Shown here in pieces: positions 1 to 8,400 of a stretch of 64,000 nucleotides of DNA. Source of the stretch: Tritonibacter horizontis (GTDB lineage Bacteria; Pseudomonadota; Alphaproteobacteria; Rhodobacterales; Rhodobacteraceae). Numbering within the stretch: the first letter of the stretch is position 1; the number at the start of each line of letters is the position of its first letter. The notes beneath the pieces were generated by a model. It did no database searches. It had not been told where the DNA came from and was given only the letters and a program-made list of their open reading frames with translations. A program made the translations under genes and the position numbers. Location of the stretch: contig NZ_LPUY01000134.1 in assembly GCF_001518015.1 (NCBI RefSeq), positions 33,007 to 97,006 of the forward strand. The letters run 5' to 3'.

Positions 1-1
1 C

Positions 2-502
2 ATCGGAGGCCGCGATTTCGAGGTTTCCTGCCAGGAAGGCGAACAGAGCTTTTTGCAGATGGCTGCGGGGATGCTGGACGACGAGGCACAAGTGTTGTCG
101 GATCAGATCGGACGCATGCCAGAAGCGCGAATGCTGCTGATGGCGGGGCTGATGCTGGCGGACAAGACCGCCGCGGTCGAGGACAAGATCAAGGAAGTCG
201 AAGCCAAGCTGGCCGAAAAAGAGGCGCTGGTGGCGGAAAAAGACGCTGAGATCGAAGAGATGCGCGCCGCGCCGCCGCCCGAACCCGAGCATATCGAAGT
301 GCCGGTTGTGCCGCCGCAGGTCTCAGAAACTCTGGCCGAACTTGCCGCGCGCGCAGAATCCCTTGCTCAGGAGATCGAAGCCAAGGCCGCAGCCGACGAA
401 CCGGCGGAGGCCGTGGATGAGGCCGGTGACCCAGAAACTCCGATCTTTTCGGATGCCGGGGCAGAACCGGAGTTGGAAAACGACAGCACCGAACAGGTCT
501 GA
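2..502 (+). CDS. zapA: Cell division protein ZapA, 5'-truncated by the window edge
   Basis: The reading frame is open from base 2 to the TGA at 500-502, so the true start lies left of the window. The visible part begins IGGRDFEVSC and continues through the AGMLDDEAQVLSDQIGRMPE block typical of alphaproteobacterial ZapA. A coiled coil rich in Glu, Lys and Ala follows, then a long acidic Pro/Ala-rich tail. ZapA binds FtsZ and bundles protofilaments at the division site. The tail after the coiled coil is much longer than in enterobacterial ZapA. The identification rests on the conserved central block. A TTG at 53 is in frame but lies inside the conserved domain and is not the start. Confidence 0.85.
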   Translation: MGGRDFEVSCQEGEQSFLQMAAGMLDDEAQVLSDQIGRMPEARMLLMAGLMLADKTAAVEDKIKEVEAKLAEKEALVAEKDAEIEEMRAAPPPEPEHIEVPVVPPQVSETLAELAARAESLAQEIEAKAAADEPAEAVDEAGDPETPIFSDAGAEPELENDSTEQV

Positions 503-533
503 TCAGACAGATTTGATCCGACAGGTCAGACCT
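495..533. repeat. Inverted repeat across the zapA stop codon
   Basis: AGGTCTGA (495-502, including the zapA TGA) and TCAGACCT (526-533) are perfect complements with a 23-nt spacer. A small palindrome TCTGATCAGA (498-507) sits inside. Similar AGGTC/GACCT words recur in the 17.66-17.75 kb patch. Confidence 0.6.
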
Positions 534-603
534 GATGATGGCGGGCCAGCGCCCGGCCATCCCTGGCAGGGCATGTCGCAAAATCAGGTCGGCTGAAACA
601 TGA

Positions 604-638
604 AAAAGCCCGCCAGTCCCATGGGATGGCGGGCTTTC
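604..638. terminator. Bidirectional intrinsic terminator between zapA and grxD
   Basis: AAAGCCCGCCA and TGGCGGGCTTT (605-615 and 627-637) form an 11-bp stem with an 11-nt loop. There are T residues on the plus side, and the leading A5 gives U5 on the minus side. It lies between convergent zapA (+) and grxD (-), so it can serve both transcripts. Confidence 0.8.
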
Positions 639-712
639 TTGACCTTCGTCCGTTGTGTTGATCCGTCGCAAGGATCCGCCGCACTGTGCCGCCGATCCCG
701 CCGCCGTCACGG

Positions 713-740
713 TGTTTTGGTCAACCTGTTTTGGTCAACC
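713..740. repeat. 14-bp perfect tandem duplication over the grxD stop
   Basis: TGTTTTGGTCAACC occurs twice head to tail (713-726 and 727-740). The second copy contains the last codons and TGA of grxD (735-737), so the duplication copied the 3' end of the gene without changing the protein. It looks like a recent replication-slippage event. Confidence 0.8.
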
Positions 741-1097
741 GTTGGCTTCGCGGATCTTGTCGGCTGCGGCCTTGTCAAAGGCGATATTGTTGCTCTCGAA
801 CATCCCGTCGAGCTCACCCGAGAGGGTCATTTCGGTGATGATATCGCAGCCGCCGACAAATTCGCCCTTGATGTAAAGCTGCGGGATCGTCGGCCAGTCG
901 GAGTAATCCTTGATGCCGGCCCGGATGTCTTCATCCGCGAGCACGTTCACATCCGTGTACTCCACGCCAATGTAGTTCAGAACGCCCGCAACACGGGAGG
1001 AAAAGCCACATTGGGGCATTTCCTTGGTGCCTTTCATATAAAGCACCACGTCATTGGATTTTACGGTTTCGTCGATGCGGGTCTTTGCGTCGGTCAT
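735..1097 (-). CDS. grxD: Monothiol glutaredoxin, Grx4/GrxD type
   Basis: This 120-residue single-domain glutaredoxin carries the monothiol active site CGFS (30-33), the cis-Pro segment WPTIPQLY (68-75) and the glutathione-binding GGCD (82-85). Family members bind a [2Fe-2S] cluster bridged by glutathione and hand it to apo-proteins in the cytoplasm. They commonly act in a complex with BolA, whose gene lies just upstream here. The start is the ATG at 1097, preceded by an AAGGAAA Shine-Dalgarno. Its A-T-G overlaps the TGA of the upstream micro-ORF, suggesting translational coupling. An in-frame extension to 1160 would overlap that micro-ORF and is not needed by the domain. Confidence 0.95.
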   Translation of the reverse strand: MTDAKTRIDETVKSNDVVLYMKGTKEMPQCGFSSRVAGVLNYIGVEYTDVNVLADEDIRAGIKDYSDWPTIPQLYIKGEFVGGCDIITEMTLSGELDGMFESNNIAFDKAAADKIREANG

Positions 1098-1219
1098 TTG
1101 TCCATTTCCTTTTGGCGTCGCCGCCGGTCGAGATCGGTTTCGATGTAGGGCAAGAGACATGCCAGAGTCCAGACAACCAAAAGCGCGATTGCGGCGCAGG
1201 CTGTCAGGACCTCGGTCAC
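1094..1219 (-). CDS. 41-residue single-span membrane micro-protein between bolA and grxD
   Basis: A GTG-initiated 41-codon ORF fits exactly between bolA and grxD. The GTG at 1219 lies 7 nt after the bolA stop, and its TGA overlaps the grxD ATG. The product has a hydrophobic helix (about residues 4-25: AAIALLVVWTLACLLP) followed by an acidic then basic tail (ETDLDRRRRQKEMDK). This suggests one membrane span with a positively charged cytoplasmic end. I recognise no family. Support comes from the perfect tiling between neighbours and the protein-like composition. No strong Shine-Dalgarno is seen, so translation may depend on coupling to bolA. Its role, perhaps tied to BolA/Grx iron sensing, is unknown. 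Confidence 0.6.
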   Translation of the reverse strand: MTEVLTACAAIALLVVWTLACLLPYIETDLDRRRRQKEMDK

Positions 1220-1226
1220 TTTAATG

Positions 1227-1463
1227 TCACTCGGGCGCCTTGGTGGTCAGGGCGAGGGCGTGCAGGTCGCCATCCGGGCCATCCATCTTGCCCTTCAATG
1301 CGGCATAGACAGCACGTTGTTGTTGAACGCGATTCTTGCCACGAAAGCTTTCGTCCACCACCATGGCGGACATATGCACGCCATCGCTGCCCCCGACCTG
1401 GATCTCGGCATTGGGGAAGCTCTCGCGCAGGAGGGTTTCGATTTCATGGGCCTGCATTGGCAT
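1227..1463 (-). CDS. bolA: BolA-family protein
   Basis: This 78-residue BolA-fold protein has the characteristic central stretch GVHMSAMVVDESF (28-40), the GKNRVQQQRAVYAAL helix (42-56) and a C-terminal HALALTTK containing the conserved His (68). BolA proteins pair with monothiol glutaredoxins through a shared [2Fe-2S] cluster and take part in iron and redox regulation. The adjacency to grxD supports the same partnership here. ATG codons at 1463 and 1457 are both possible; an AAGGATG Shine-Dalgarno about 10 nt upstream favours 1463. A longer frame up to 1790 runs through a non-coding inverted repeat and is rejected. Confidence 0.92.
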   Translation of the reverse strand: MPMQAHEIETLLRESFPNAEIQVGGSDGVHMSAMVVDESFRGKNRVQQQRAVYAALKGKMDGPDGDLHALALTTKAPE

Positions 1464-1613
1464 GGGCTCATCCTTGCTGTGGTGATCTGCCGACAAAATG
1501 TAGGGCTGCGCAACGTCGGACGCAAGCAACTCTACTGTGAATGTAAGGTCTGCGTCGACGGGTCGCTCTCCCGCCTGCTTGTGGACCGGGCCGGTGGCCC
1601 CGCCCAACACAGT

Positions 1614-1651
1614 TGGGCCTGGCCCTGCGCCGGGGCGCAGGGCCAGGCCCA
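1614..1651. repeat. 18-bp perfect inverted repeat between purL and bolA
   Basis: TGGGCCTGGCCCTGCGCC (1614-1631) is followed after GG by its exact complement (1634-1651). It lies in the 238-nt gap between the 3' end of purL and the start of bolA. No T tract follows on either strand, so it is not a canonical terminator. It may block read-through from purL into bolA, stabilise the purL 3' end, or be a relic repeat. Confidence 0.7.
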
Positions 1652-1701
1652 GTGTCGCGAGGTTATCGCAAAATCGTCCGCCTGTCGCGGTTTGCCTGCG
1701 G

Positions 1702-3867
1702 TCAGGCCACCGCCTCGGCAAAGCTGGAGCGGAAGATCTGCGACAGGTCGGCCAGCGGTGCTTCGGAGCTGCCGATCTTGACCGTGTCACCGGTAAAGCG
1801 GCCGATGGTCAGGATCGGAACACCCGCCTGGCCGGCGGCGATCATCAGCGCCTCGGCCTGATCAAAGTTGCAGGCAACGAGATACCGGCCCTGATCCTCG
1901 CCAAAGAGGGTCGGGGTATCGGCTGCGTCGATCTGCACGCCAACGCCGGCGGCTTCGGCCATTTCAAACGCGGCCAGGACCATGCCGCCATCGCTGATAT
2001 CGGTGCAGCCCCGGATGAAATCGCGGTTGGCGCGGATGAACTCGCCGTTGCGTTTTTCCACCGCCAGATCGACCGCAGGCGCATCGCCGTCGAGGCGGTT
2101 GAACACCTCGTGCAGCAGGGCGGATTGCCCCAGATGGCCCGTGGTTTCGCCAATCAACAGCAGGATATGGCCGTCGCGGGCCTCACCCAGAATGGGCTCC
2201 TCATCCGCCGCGACCAGACCCACGGCGCCAATGGTGGGCGTCGGCAGGATCGCCTGGCCGTCGGTCTCGTTATAAAGCGAAACATTGCCGGATACGATGG
2301 GCATATCCAGGGCCGAGACCGCCGCGCCGATGCCTTTGAGCGCGCCGACGAACTGGCCCATGATCTCTGGTTTTTCGGGATTGCCAAAGTTCAGGTTATC
2401 GGTCGTCGCCAGGGGCTTGGCCCCGACGGCACAGAGATTGCGATAGGCTTCGGCCACGGCTTGCTTGCCGCCCTCGAAGGGGTTTGCCTTGACGTAGCGC
2501 GGGGTCACGTCAGAGGTGAAGGCCAGCTTCTTGTTGGTGCCATGCACCCGCACCATGCCGCCACCCAGACCGGGGCGACGGGCGGTATCGCCCATCACGG
2601 TGGTGTCATATTGTTCATAGACCCACTGTTTGCCGGCGTAGTTGGGGCTGGAAATCAGCGCCTTCAGCCCGTCAATCGGGTCAATGGTCGGCACGTCTGC
2701 ATCTGTGAGCGGCGCAGGGGGCTCAGTCTCGATCCAGGGACGGTCGTATTCCGGCGCGGAGGAGGCGAGTTTCGACAGCGGCAGATCGGCCTTGACCGCG
2801 CCATTGTGCAGGATCAGGAACCGGTCCTCGGCAATGGTTTCGCCGACAATGGCAAAATCGAGATCCCATTTCTCGAACACCGCCTTGGCTTCGGCCTCAA
2901 GCTCAGGCTTCAGCACCATCAGCATCCGTTCCTGAGACTCCGACAGCATCATCTCGTAGGCGGTCATGTTCTCTTCGCGCTGCGGCACGTCTTCGAGGTT
3001 CAGTTTCACCCCAAGGCCGCCCTTGTCGCCCATTTCCACTGCAGAGCAGGTCAGACCCGCCGCGCCCATATCCTGAATGGAGATCACCGCGCCGGTTTGC
3101 ATCAGCTCTAGCGTGGCTTCCATCAGGCGCTTTTCGGTGAACGGGTCGCCCACCTGAACCGTGGGGCGCTTGTCCTCGATGGTGTCATCGAATTCGGCCG
3201 AGGCCATGGTGGCGCCACCGACCCCGTCGCGGCCTGTTTTCGCGCCGAGGTACACCACCGGCATGCCAACGCCCGATGCGGCGGAGTAGAAAATCATGTC
3301 GGTCTTGACCAGACCGGCGGCAAAGGCGTTGACGAGGCAGTTGCCGTTGTAGGCCGGATCAAAGCGCACTTCGCCGCCAACACAGGGCACGCCGAAACAG
3401 TTGCCGTATCCCCCGACACCGGCCACCACGCCATTGACCAACTGGCGGGTCTTGTGATGCGACGGCTCGCCAAAGGACAGCGAGTTCATCGAGGCAATCG
3501 GACGCGCGCCCATGGTGAACACATCGCGCAGGATGCCGCCAACGCCGGTCGCCGCGCCCTGATAGGGCTCGATATAAGAGGGGTGATTGTGGCTTTCCAT
3601 TTTGAAAACCACCGCATCCCCATCGCCGATATCAACGATGCCCGCGTTTTCACCGGGGCCGCAGATGACCTGCGGGCCGGAGGTCGGCAGATCACGCAGC
3701 CATTTCTTGGAGGATTTGTAGGAACAATGCTCGTTCCACATGGCAGAAAAAATGCCGAGTTCGGTAAACGAAGGCTCCCGACCGATGATCTCCAGGATCA
3801 TGTCGTATTCATCTGGTTTCAGACCGTGGCTGTCGATCACTTCAGGCGTAATGGCTGGTTCCTGCAT
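1702..3867 (-). CDS. purL: Phosphoribosylformylglycinamidine synthase subunit PurL
   Basis: This is the 721-residue small-type PurL, which uses ATP and glutamine-derived ammonia to convert FGAR to FGAM in purine synthesis. It needs separate PurS and PurQ subunits, not present here. The family motif [11 protein letters not shown] (44-54) carries the catalytic His47. The Mg/ATP segment ESHNHPS, the PFEGG block and the C-terminal GxxDISDGG-like repeat are also present, showing the duplicated AIRS-type fold. The length matches the family. The start is the ATG at 3867, where homology with the family begins. No strong Shine-Dalgarno precedes it. Confidence 0.97.
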   Translation of the reverse strand: MQEPAITPEVIDSHGLKPDEYDMILEIIGREPSFTELGIFSAMWNEHCSYKSSKKWLRDLPTSGPQVICGPGENAGIVDIGDGDAVVFKMESHNHPSYIEPYQGAATGVGGILRDVFTMGARPIASMNSLSFGEPSHHKTRQLVNGVVAGVGGYGNCFGVPCVGGEVRFDPAYNGNCLVNAFAAGLVKTDMIFYSAASGVGMPVVYLGAKTGRDGVGGATMASAEFDDTIEDKRPTVQVGDPFTEKRLMEATLELMQTGAVISIQDMGAAGLTCSAVEMGDKGGLGVKLNLEDVPQREENMTAYEMMLSESQERMLMVLKPELEAEAKAVFEKWDLDFAIVGETIAEDRFLILHNGAVKADLPLSKLASSAPEYDRPWIETEPPAPLTDADVPTIDPIDGLKALISSPNYAGKQWVYEQYDTTVMGDTARRPGLGGGMVRVHGTNKKLAFTSDVTPRYVKANPFEGGKQAVAEAYRNLCAVGAKPLATTDNLNFGNPEKPEIMGQFVGALKGIGAAVSALDMPIVSGNVSLYNETDGQAILPTPTIGAVGLVAADEEPILGEARDGHILLLIGETTGHLGQSALLHEVFNRLDGDAPAVDLAVEKRNGEFIRANRDFIRGCTDISDGGMVLAAFEMAEAAGVGVQIDAADTPTLFGEDQGRYLVACNFDQAEALMIAAGQAGVPILTIGRFTGDTVKIGSSEAPLADLSQIFRSSFAEAVA

Positions 3868-4174
3868 GGCGTTTTGATGGCCCCCGGGGTCGCTTCAGTT
3901 GTCCGGCCTTTTAGAGCAAGCCCAGCGGCGGGGGAAGGGGGCATGAGGTGGGGCATGGCCGCTTTGCCGTTTGCCAAATCCCTGTGCGAAGGCGCGCGGC
4001 ATGCCTGTTTGTTGTGCGGCAGCGCGGTATCTGCGTCGCATTTGGTACCGCGCCATGGGACACATTCAAAAAATACCGTCAAAACCCATGTCAGAATGGT
4101 GGTCAAAGCTGCGCCAGATGGGGGTGAACGCCAGGCTCCCGCTTTGGCATCTGCCCGAGGGCAGGCAAACCGGC
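3868..4174. other. Gene-free stretch upstream of purL
   Basis: About 300 nt separate the purL start from the sRNA terminator. They should hold the purL promoter and leader. I see no convincing ORF, RNA gene or repeat here. The few open frames lack ribosome-binding sites and family-like composition. Confidence 0.5.
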
Positions 4175-4262
4175 AAAAAAAAGGCCGAGCACTAAGCTCG
4201 GCCGAAGTCCAACAGGGAGGTATGAAGTGCGGTGTTTGCCGCGCTCTTCATACAGATGCATT
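4175..4262 (-). ncRNA. AbcR-like trans-acting sRNA candidate downstream of lsrB/vtlR-like gene
   Basis: Read on the minus strand, this region holds a hairpin with an 8-bp outer stem (GTATGAAG at 4253-4246 pairing with CTTCATAC at 4227-4220) and an inner GCGG/CCGC pair. Next is a linker with CCTCCC (4220-4215) and TGTTGGAC. Last is a perfect intrinsic terminator, GGCCGAGC/GCTCGGCC (4203-4183), followed by T8. The architecture (5' stem-loop, exposed anti-Shine-Dalgarno CCUCCC, U-rich terminator) and the location beside a LsrB/VtlR-type LysR gene match the AbcR family known from Rhizobiales, which represses ABC-transporter mRNAs. A dyad LysR box lies about 65 bp upstream of the proposed 5' end. 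The 5' end is an estimate. No database or expression data were consulted. Confidence 0.72.
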
Positions 4263-4318
4263 TAGGGATCCCGTTCGCGTCTCGCAAGGGTTTTGGAACA
4301 CATGTTAACTCAAGCCCG

Positions 4319-4337
4319 CCATGCACATAGTGCATGG
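4319..4337 (-). promoter_or_regulatory. Dyad-symmetric LysR-type box (T-N11-A) in front of the sRNA
   Basis: CCATGCAC-ATA-GTGCATGG (4319-4337) is a perfect 8-bp dyad containing T-N11-A, the core of LysR-type operators. It sits between the lsrB stop and the sRNA. A TTGAG element follows on the minus strand at 4314-4310. The likely reading is that the adjacent LysR protein activates the sRNA from this site. Confidence 0.65.
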
Positions 4338-4371
4338 CTTTGAGGCGCTGCGCCTGAAAATTAGGCTTACG

Positions 4372-5277
4372 TTATATTTTCCCTAACTCTTTCATGTGCT
4401 TGCGATGTGTAATGATTTCATCCTGCACAAAGTCCCGGAAGGCGGAGACCCGCTGAGAATGCCGTAATTCTTCTGGATAGGCGAGGTAGACAGGCACACC
4501 ATTGGTGTCTTCGTTGGGCAACACCTGCACCAGATCTGGGAAATCTTCGGTCACGTAGTCGGGCAAAACGCCGATTCCCAGATCCTGCAAGACCCCCTGC
4601 AACACGCCGAAATAGTTGTTCACGGTCAGCAGTGACTTGGGATTGTGGGTCATCAGCTTTTGCACCAGCACCGAGGCCGACCCGACCTGGGCCGACCGCA
4701 GACTCTGACAGATCAGGCGGTGATCGCTGATTTCCTCGATGGTTTCGGGCCAGCCCGTCTTGTCGATGTAGCCGCGCGAGGCATAAAGCCGCATCTGCAC
4801 GGTCATCAGCCGTTTGCGGATCAGGTCGGCCTGGCTCGGCTCTTTCATGCGGATCGCCACATCGGCCTCGCGCATGGGCAGGTCCAGCACCCGCTCCTCA
4901 AGCATCAGGTCGATCTTCAGGTTTGGATATTGTTCGTAAAGCTTGGCCAGACGCGGCGCCAGCCAGAGGGTGCCAAACCCGGTTGTGGTGGTGACACGCA
5001 GCTCGCCAAAGACGCCTTCTTCGCTGTCGCGAATCCTGGCGGAGGCCGTTTCCAGCCGCTTTGACATGGTTCTGGTGGCATCAAACAGCAATTCGCCCTG
5101 TTCCGTCAGGATCAGGCCACGGGCGTGTCGATGAAACAGTGTGGCGTTCAGGCTCTCTTCCAGCCCCCGAATCTGACGCGAAACGGCAGATTGGGACAGG
5201 TTGAGCCGATCGCCGGCGTGGGTCAAACTGCCCGCATCCGCCACCGCGTGAAAGATCCTTAGCTTGTCCCAATCCAT
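4372..5277 (-). CDS. LysR-type regulator of the LsrB/VtlR type
   Basis: This is a 301-residue LysR-type activator. The winged helix-turn-helix starts MDWDKLRIFH, with HAGDRLNLSQSAVSRQIR as the recognition region (about 20-37). FHRHARGLILTEQGELLF, ELRVTTTTGFGTLWLAPRLA and the C-terminal VYLAYPEELRHSQRV segment closely match the LsrB/VtlR group of Rhizobiales. In that group the regulator activates an adjacent AbcR sRNA and controls envelope, oxidative-stress and host-interaction traits. The downstream sRNA candidate and T-N11-A box fit this. The protein has a single Cys (in RLICQS), so the multi-cysteine redox sensing described for some LsrB proteins may not apply. Product type is certain; the subgroup assignment is by recalled similarity. 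Confidence 0.85.
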   Translation of the reverse strand: MDWDKLRIFHAVADAGSLTHAGDRLNLSQSAVSRQIRGLEESLNATLFHRHARGLILTEQGELLFDATRTMSKRLETASARIRDSEEGVFGELRVTTTTGFGTLWLAPRLAKLYEQYPNLKIDLMLEERVLDLPMREADVAIRMKEPSQADLIRKRLMTVQMRLYASRGYIDKTGWPETIEEISDHRLICQSLRSAQVGSASVLVQKLMTHNPKSLLTVNNYFGVLQGVLQDLGIGVLPDYVTEDFPDLVQVLPNEDTNGVPVYLAYPEELRHSQRVSAFRDFVQDEIITHRKHMKELGKI

Positions 5278-5445
5278 TGGTTCTACTCTTTCTGCCTCTT
5301 TCCCTCAAACTACATGAAGAACATGCTAAGTTTCAAACCTTACCGGCGACTTACACGGATTCTTTGATAAACGGCTATACAGGTCAGTACTTATGACCTA
5401 TTATTGGATCCAAAATGCAAGCTAGTCATGGTTGAGGAGGCCTGG

Positions 5446-8400
5446 ATGAGCACGCAGAAAATTTCGCTCAATGACCGTTATGATCTTGAAAAATCGCCTG
5501 TTCTTTTGAACGGGACGCAGGCGCTGGTGCGCTTGATGCTGATGCAGAAGGCCCGCGACGTTGCGGCAGGCCTGAATACCGCGGGGCTGGTCACCGGCTA
5601 TCGCGGCTCACCGCTGGGCGCGGTCGACATGCAGATGAAGCGCGCGGAAAAGCAGTTGCTGCAATCAGATGTCAAATTTCAGTACGGTTTGAACGAAGAT
5701 CTGGCGGTTACCGCGCTCTGGGGGGCGCAGCAGGCGGAAATCCGCGGCGAGGGCAAATACGACGGTGTTTTTGGGCTGTGGTATGGCAAGGGGCCGGGCG
5801 TGGACCGCTCTGGCGATGCGCTGCGTCATGCCAATATGGCCGGCTCGTCCAAACACGGCGGCGTGCTGGTCGCCATGGGGGATGACCACACCGGCGAAAG
5901 CTCCACCGTGCTGCACCAGTCGGAATGGTCGCTGCTGGATTGTTACCTGCCGATTGTCAGCCCCGCCGGGGTGCAGGAAATTCTCGACTACGGCGTCTAT
6001 GGCTATGCTTTGTCCCGGTTTTCCGGGCTTTGGGTCGGTCTCAAGACGATGAAAGACACCATCGAGGTCACCTCGGTCGTGGATGGCAATCCGAACCGGA
6101 TGCAGCTGCAGACGCCGGAGTTCAACATGCCCGCTGATGGGCTGAACATCCGACTCGACGATGATCGCTTTCGTCAGGAAGACCGCATTATCGACTATCG
6201 TCGGTTTGCCGCCGAGGCCTTCAGCCATGCCAACAAGATGGACAAACGGGTCTGGGGCAAGCCCGGTGCCAAGATCGGATTCGTGGCCGCGGGCAAGAAC
6301 TGGCTGGATCTGGTTCATGCGCTAAGCCTCTTGAATATCGACGAAAACATGGCAGAGCGCCTGGGTATCACCACCTATAAGGTGGGCCAGACCTGGCCGA
6401 TGGACATGAAGGGTTTTCACGACTGGGCCGAAGGGCTGGATCTGATTGTCGTGGTCGAGGAAAAGCGCAAGCTGATCGAGATCCAGATCAAGGAAGCGAT
6501 CTTTGACGACCGGCGCGGTCGGCGTGTTTATGGCTGGTACAAGGGCGGGGCAGGTGGCATCCATCGCGACGAGCTGTTTCCGACCAAATACGCGCTCGAC
6601 CCGATTATGATCGCTGAAAAGCTGGGCAATATCCTGCTCGAAGAGGGCCGCGACGCAGAGGCGATCCGTGCCGGGCTGGCCGCGCTGGATGACGCCCGCC
6701 GCGCCGACAACGCCGAAGAAATCGCGGCCCGTTTGCCGTATTTCTGTTCGGGTTGCCCGCATAACTCCTCGACCAAGCTGCCGGACGGGTCGCGCGCGTA
6801 TGCCGGTATTGGCTGCCACTTCATGGTGCAGTGGATGGACCGGGAAACGGTGGGCTTCACCCATATGGGCGGCGAGGGTGCAAATTGGATCGGCGAGGCG
6901 CCGTTTTCCAAAAGAACCCATGTTTTTCAGAACCTTGGCGACGGAACTTACAACCACTCCGGGGTGATGGCGATCCGTGCAGCGCTGGCTGAAGGCACCA
7001 ATATCACCTATAAGATCCTGTTCAACGATGCCGTCGCGATGACCGGCGGACAGCAGGCCGAAGGCGGCCTGACGGCGCATCAGATCGCGCATGAGCTGAC
7101 CGCGATGGGTGTCAAATCCATTGCCGTGGTCTACGACGAAAAAGAAGACGTCGACGCCAGGAATTTCCCCAGCGGCATGCGCATGCATGAACGGGCCGAG
7201 CTGATGACCGTGCAGCGGGAGTTTGAAAAACGCGAGGGCGTTTCCGCCATCATTTACATCCAGACCTGCGCGGCTGAAAAACGGCGTCGTCGTAAAAAGG
7301 GCCTGTTCCCGGATCCGGACCAGCGGGTGCTGATCAATTCGGATGTCTGCGAGGGCTGCGGCGATTGCGGGGTGCAATCCAACTGTGTCTCCATCGTGCC
7401 GAAAGAAACCGAACTGGGCCGCAAGCGGGCCATTGATCAGTCAAGCTGCAACAAGGATTTCTCTTGCGTCAACGGGTTTTGCCCCTCGTTCCTCACGGTG
7501 GAGGGCGCCAAGATCAAAAAAAGCGCCACCGCCAGCGTCGACTTGCCTGACCTGCCGGAACCGGACCTGCCCGTCATCAAGGGCACCCATAACGTCGTGA
7601 TCACCGGCGTTGGCGGCACGGGCGTTGTGACCATTGGCGCGGTTCTGGCGCAGGCGGCCCAGATCGATGGCAAAGGGGCCGGCATGATGGAAATGGCGGG
7701 TCTCGCACAAAAGGGCGGCGCCGTGCATATCCATTGCCGGATCGCCGAGGCACCCGAAGATATCAGCGCCATCCGTGTTGCCACGGGCGAGGCCGATGCC
7801 TTGATCGGCGGCGACCTTGTCGTCAGCGCCGGGGCAAAGACCCTGGGGCTGACAGCCACCGGGCGCACCGGCGCGGTTGTGAACAGCCATGAAATCATCA
7901 CCGGTGAATTCACGCGCAATACCGATTTTGCCATACCCAGCGATAGGTTGCAGGTCGCCCTTCAGGCGCGTCTGCGCGAGCGGGTCGACCTGTTTGACGC
8001 CTCAGAGCTGGCCCGCGTGTTGATGGGCGATTCCATCTTTTCCAACATGATGGTCTTTGGCGCCGCCTGGCAACGGGGGCTGATCCCGGTTTCTTTTGCG
8101 GCGTTGAAACAGGCGATCGAGCTGAACGGCGCGGCGGTGGACAAGAACCTGCGGGCCTTTGACATCGGTCGCTGGGCTGTCCTCTATCCCGAGCAGGCGG
8201 CCGAGGTTCTGGCCCCCAGCGTCGTCACGCTCCCGCAAACGCTGGAGGACAAGATCGCCTATCGCCGGGCGCAACTGGTTGATTACCAGGGCGAGCGGCT
8301 GGCGAAACGCTATACTGCGATGCTCGACCAGATCACCGACCCGGAGGTCAAGGAAGCCGTCGCCAAGGGCTATCACAAGCTGTTGTCCTACAAGGATGAA

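Noticed and set aside
1537..3111. 524-codon plus-strand frame over purL
   Set aside because: It is antisense to the conserved purL core and has no ribosome site.
4222..4308. 28-codon plus-strand ORF starting MKCGVCR behind GGGAGG
   Set aside because: The apparent ribosome site is the complement of the sRNA anti-Shine-Dalgarno linker and the ORF lies on the antisense strand of the sRNA hairpin. The RNA-gene reading explains the structure better.
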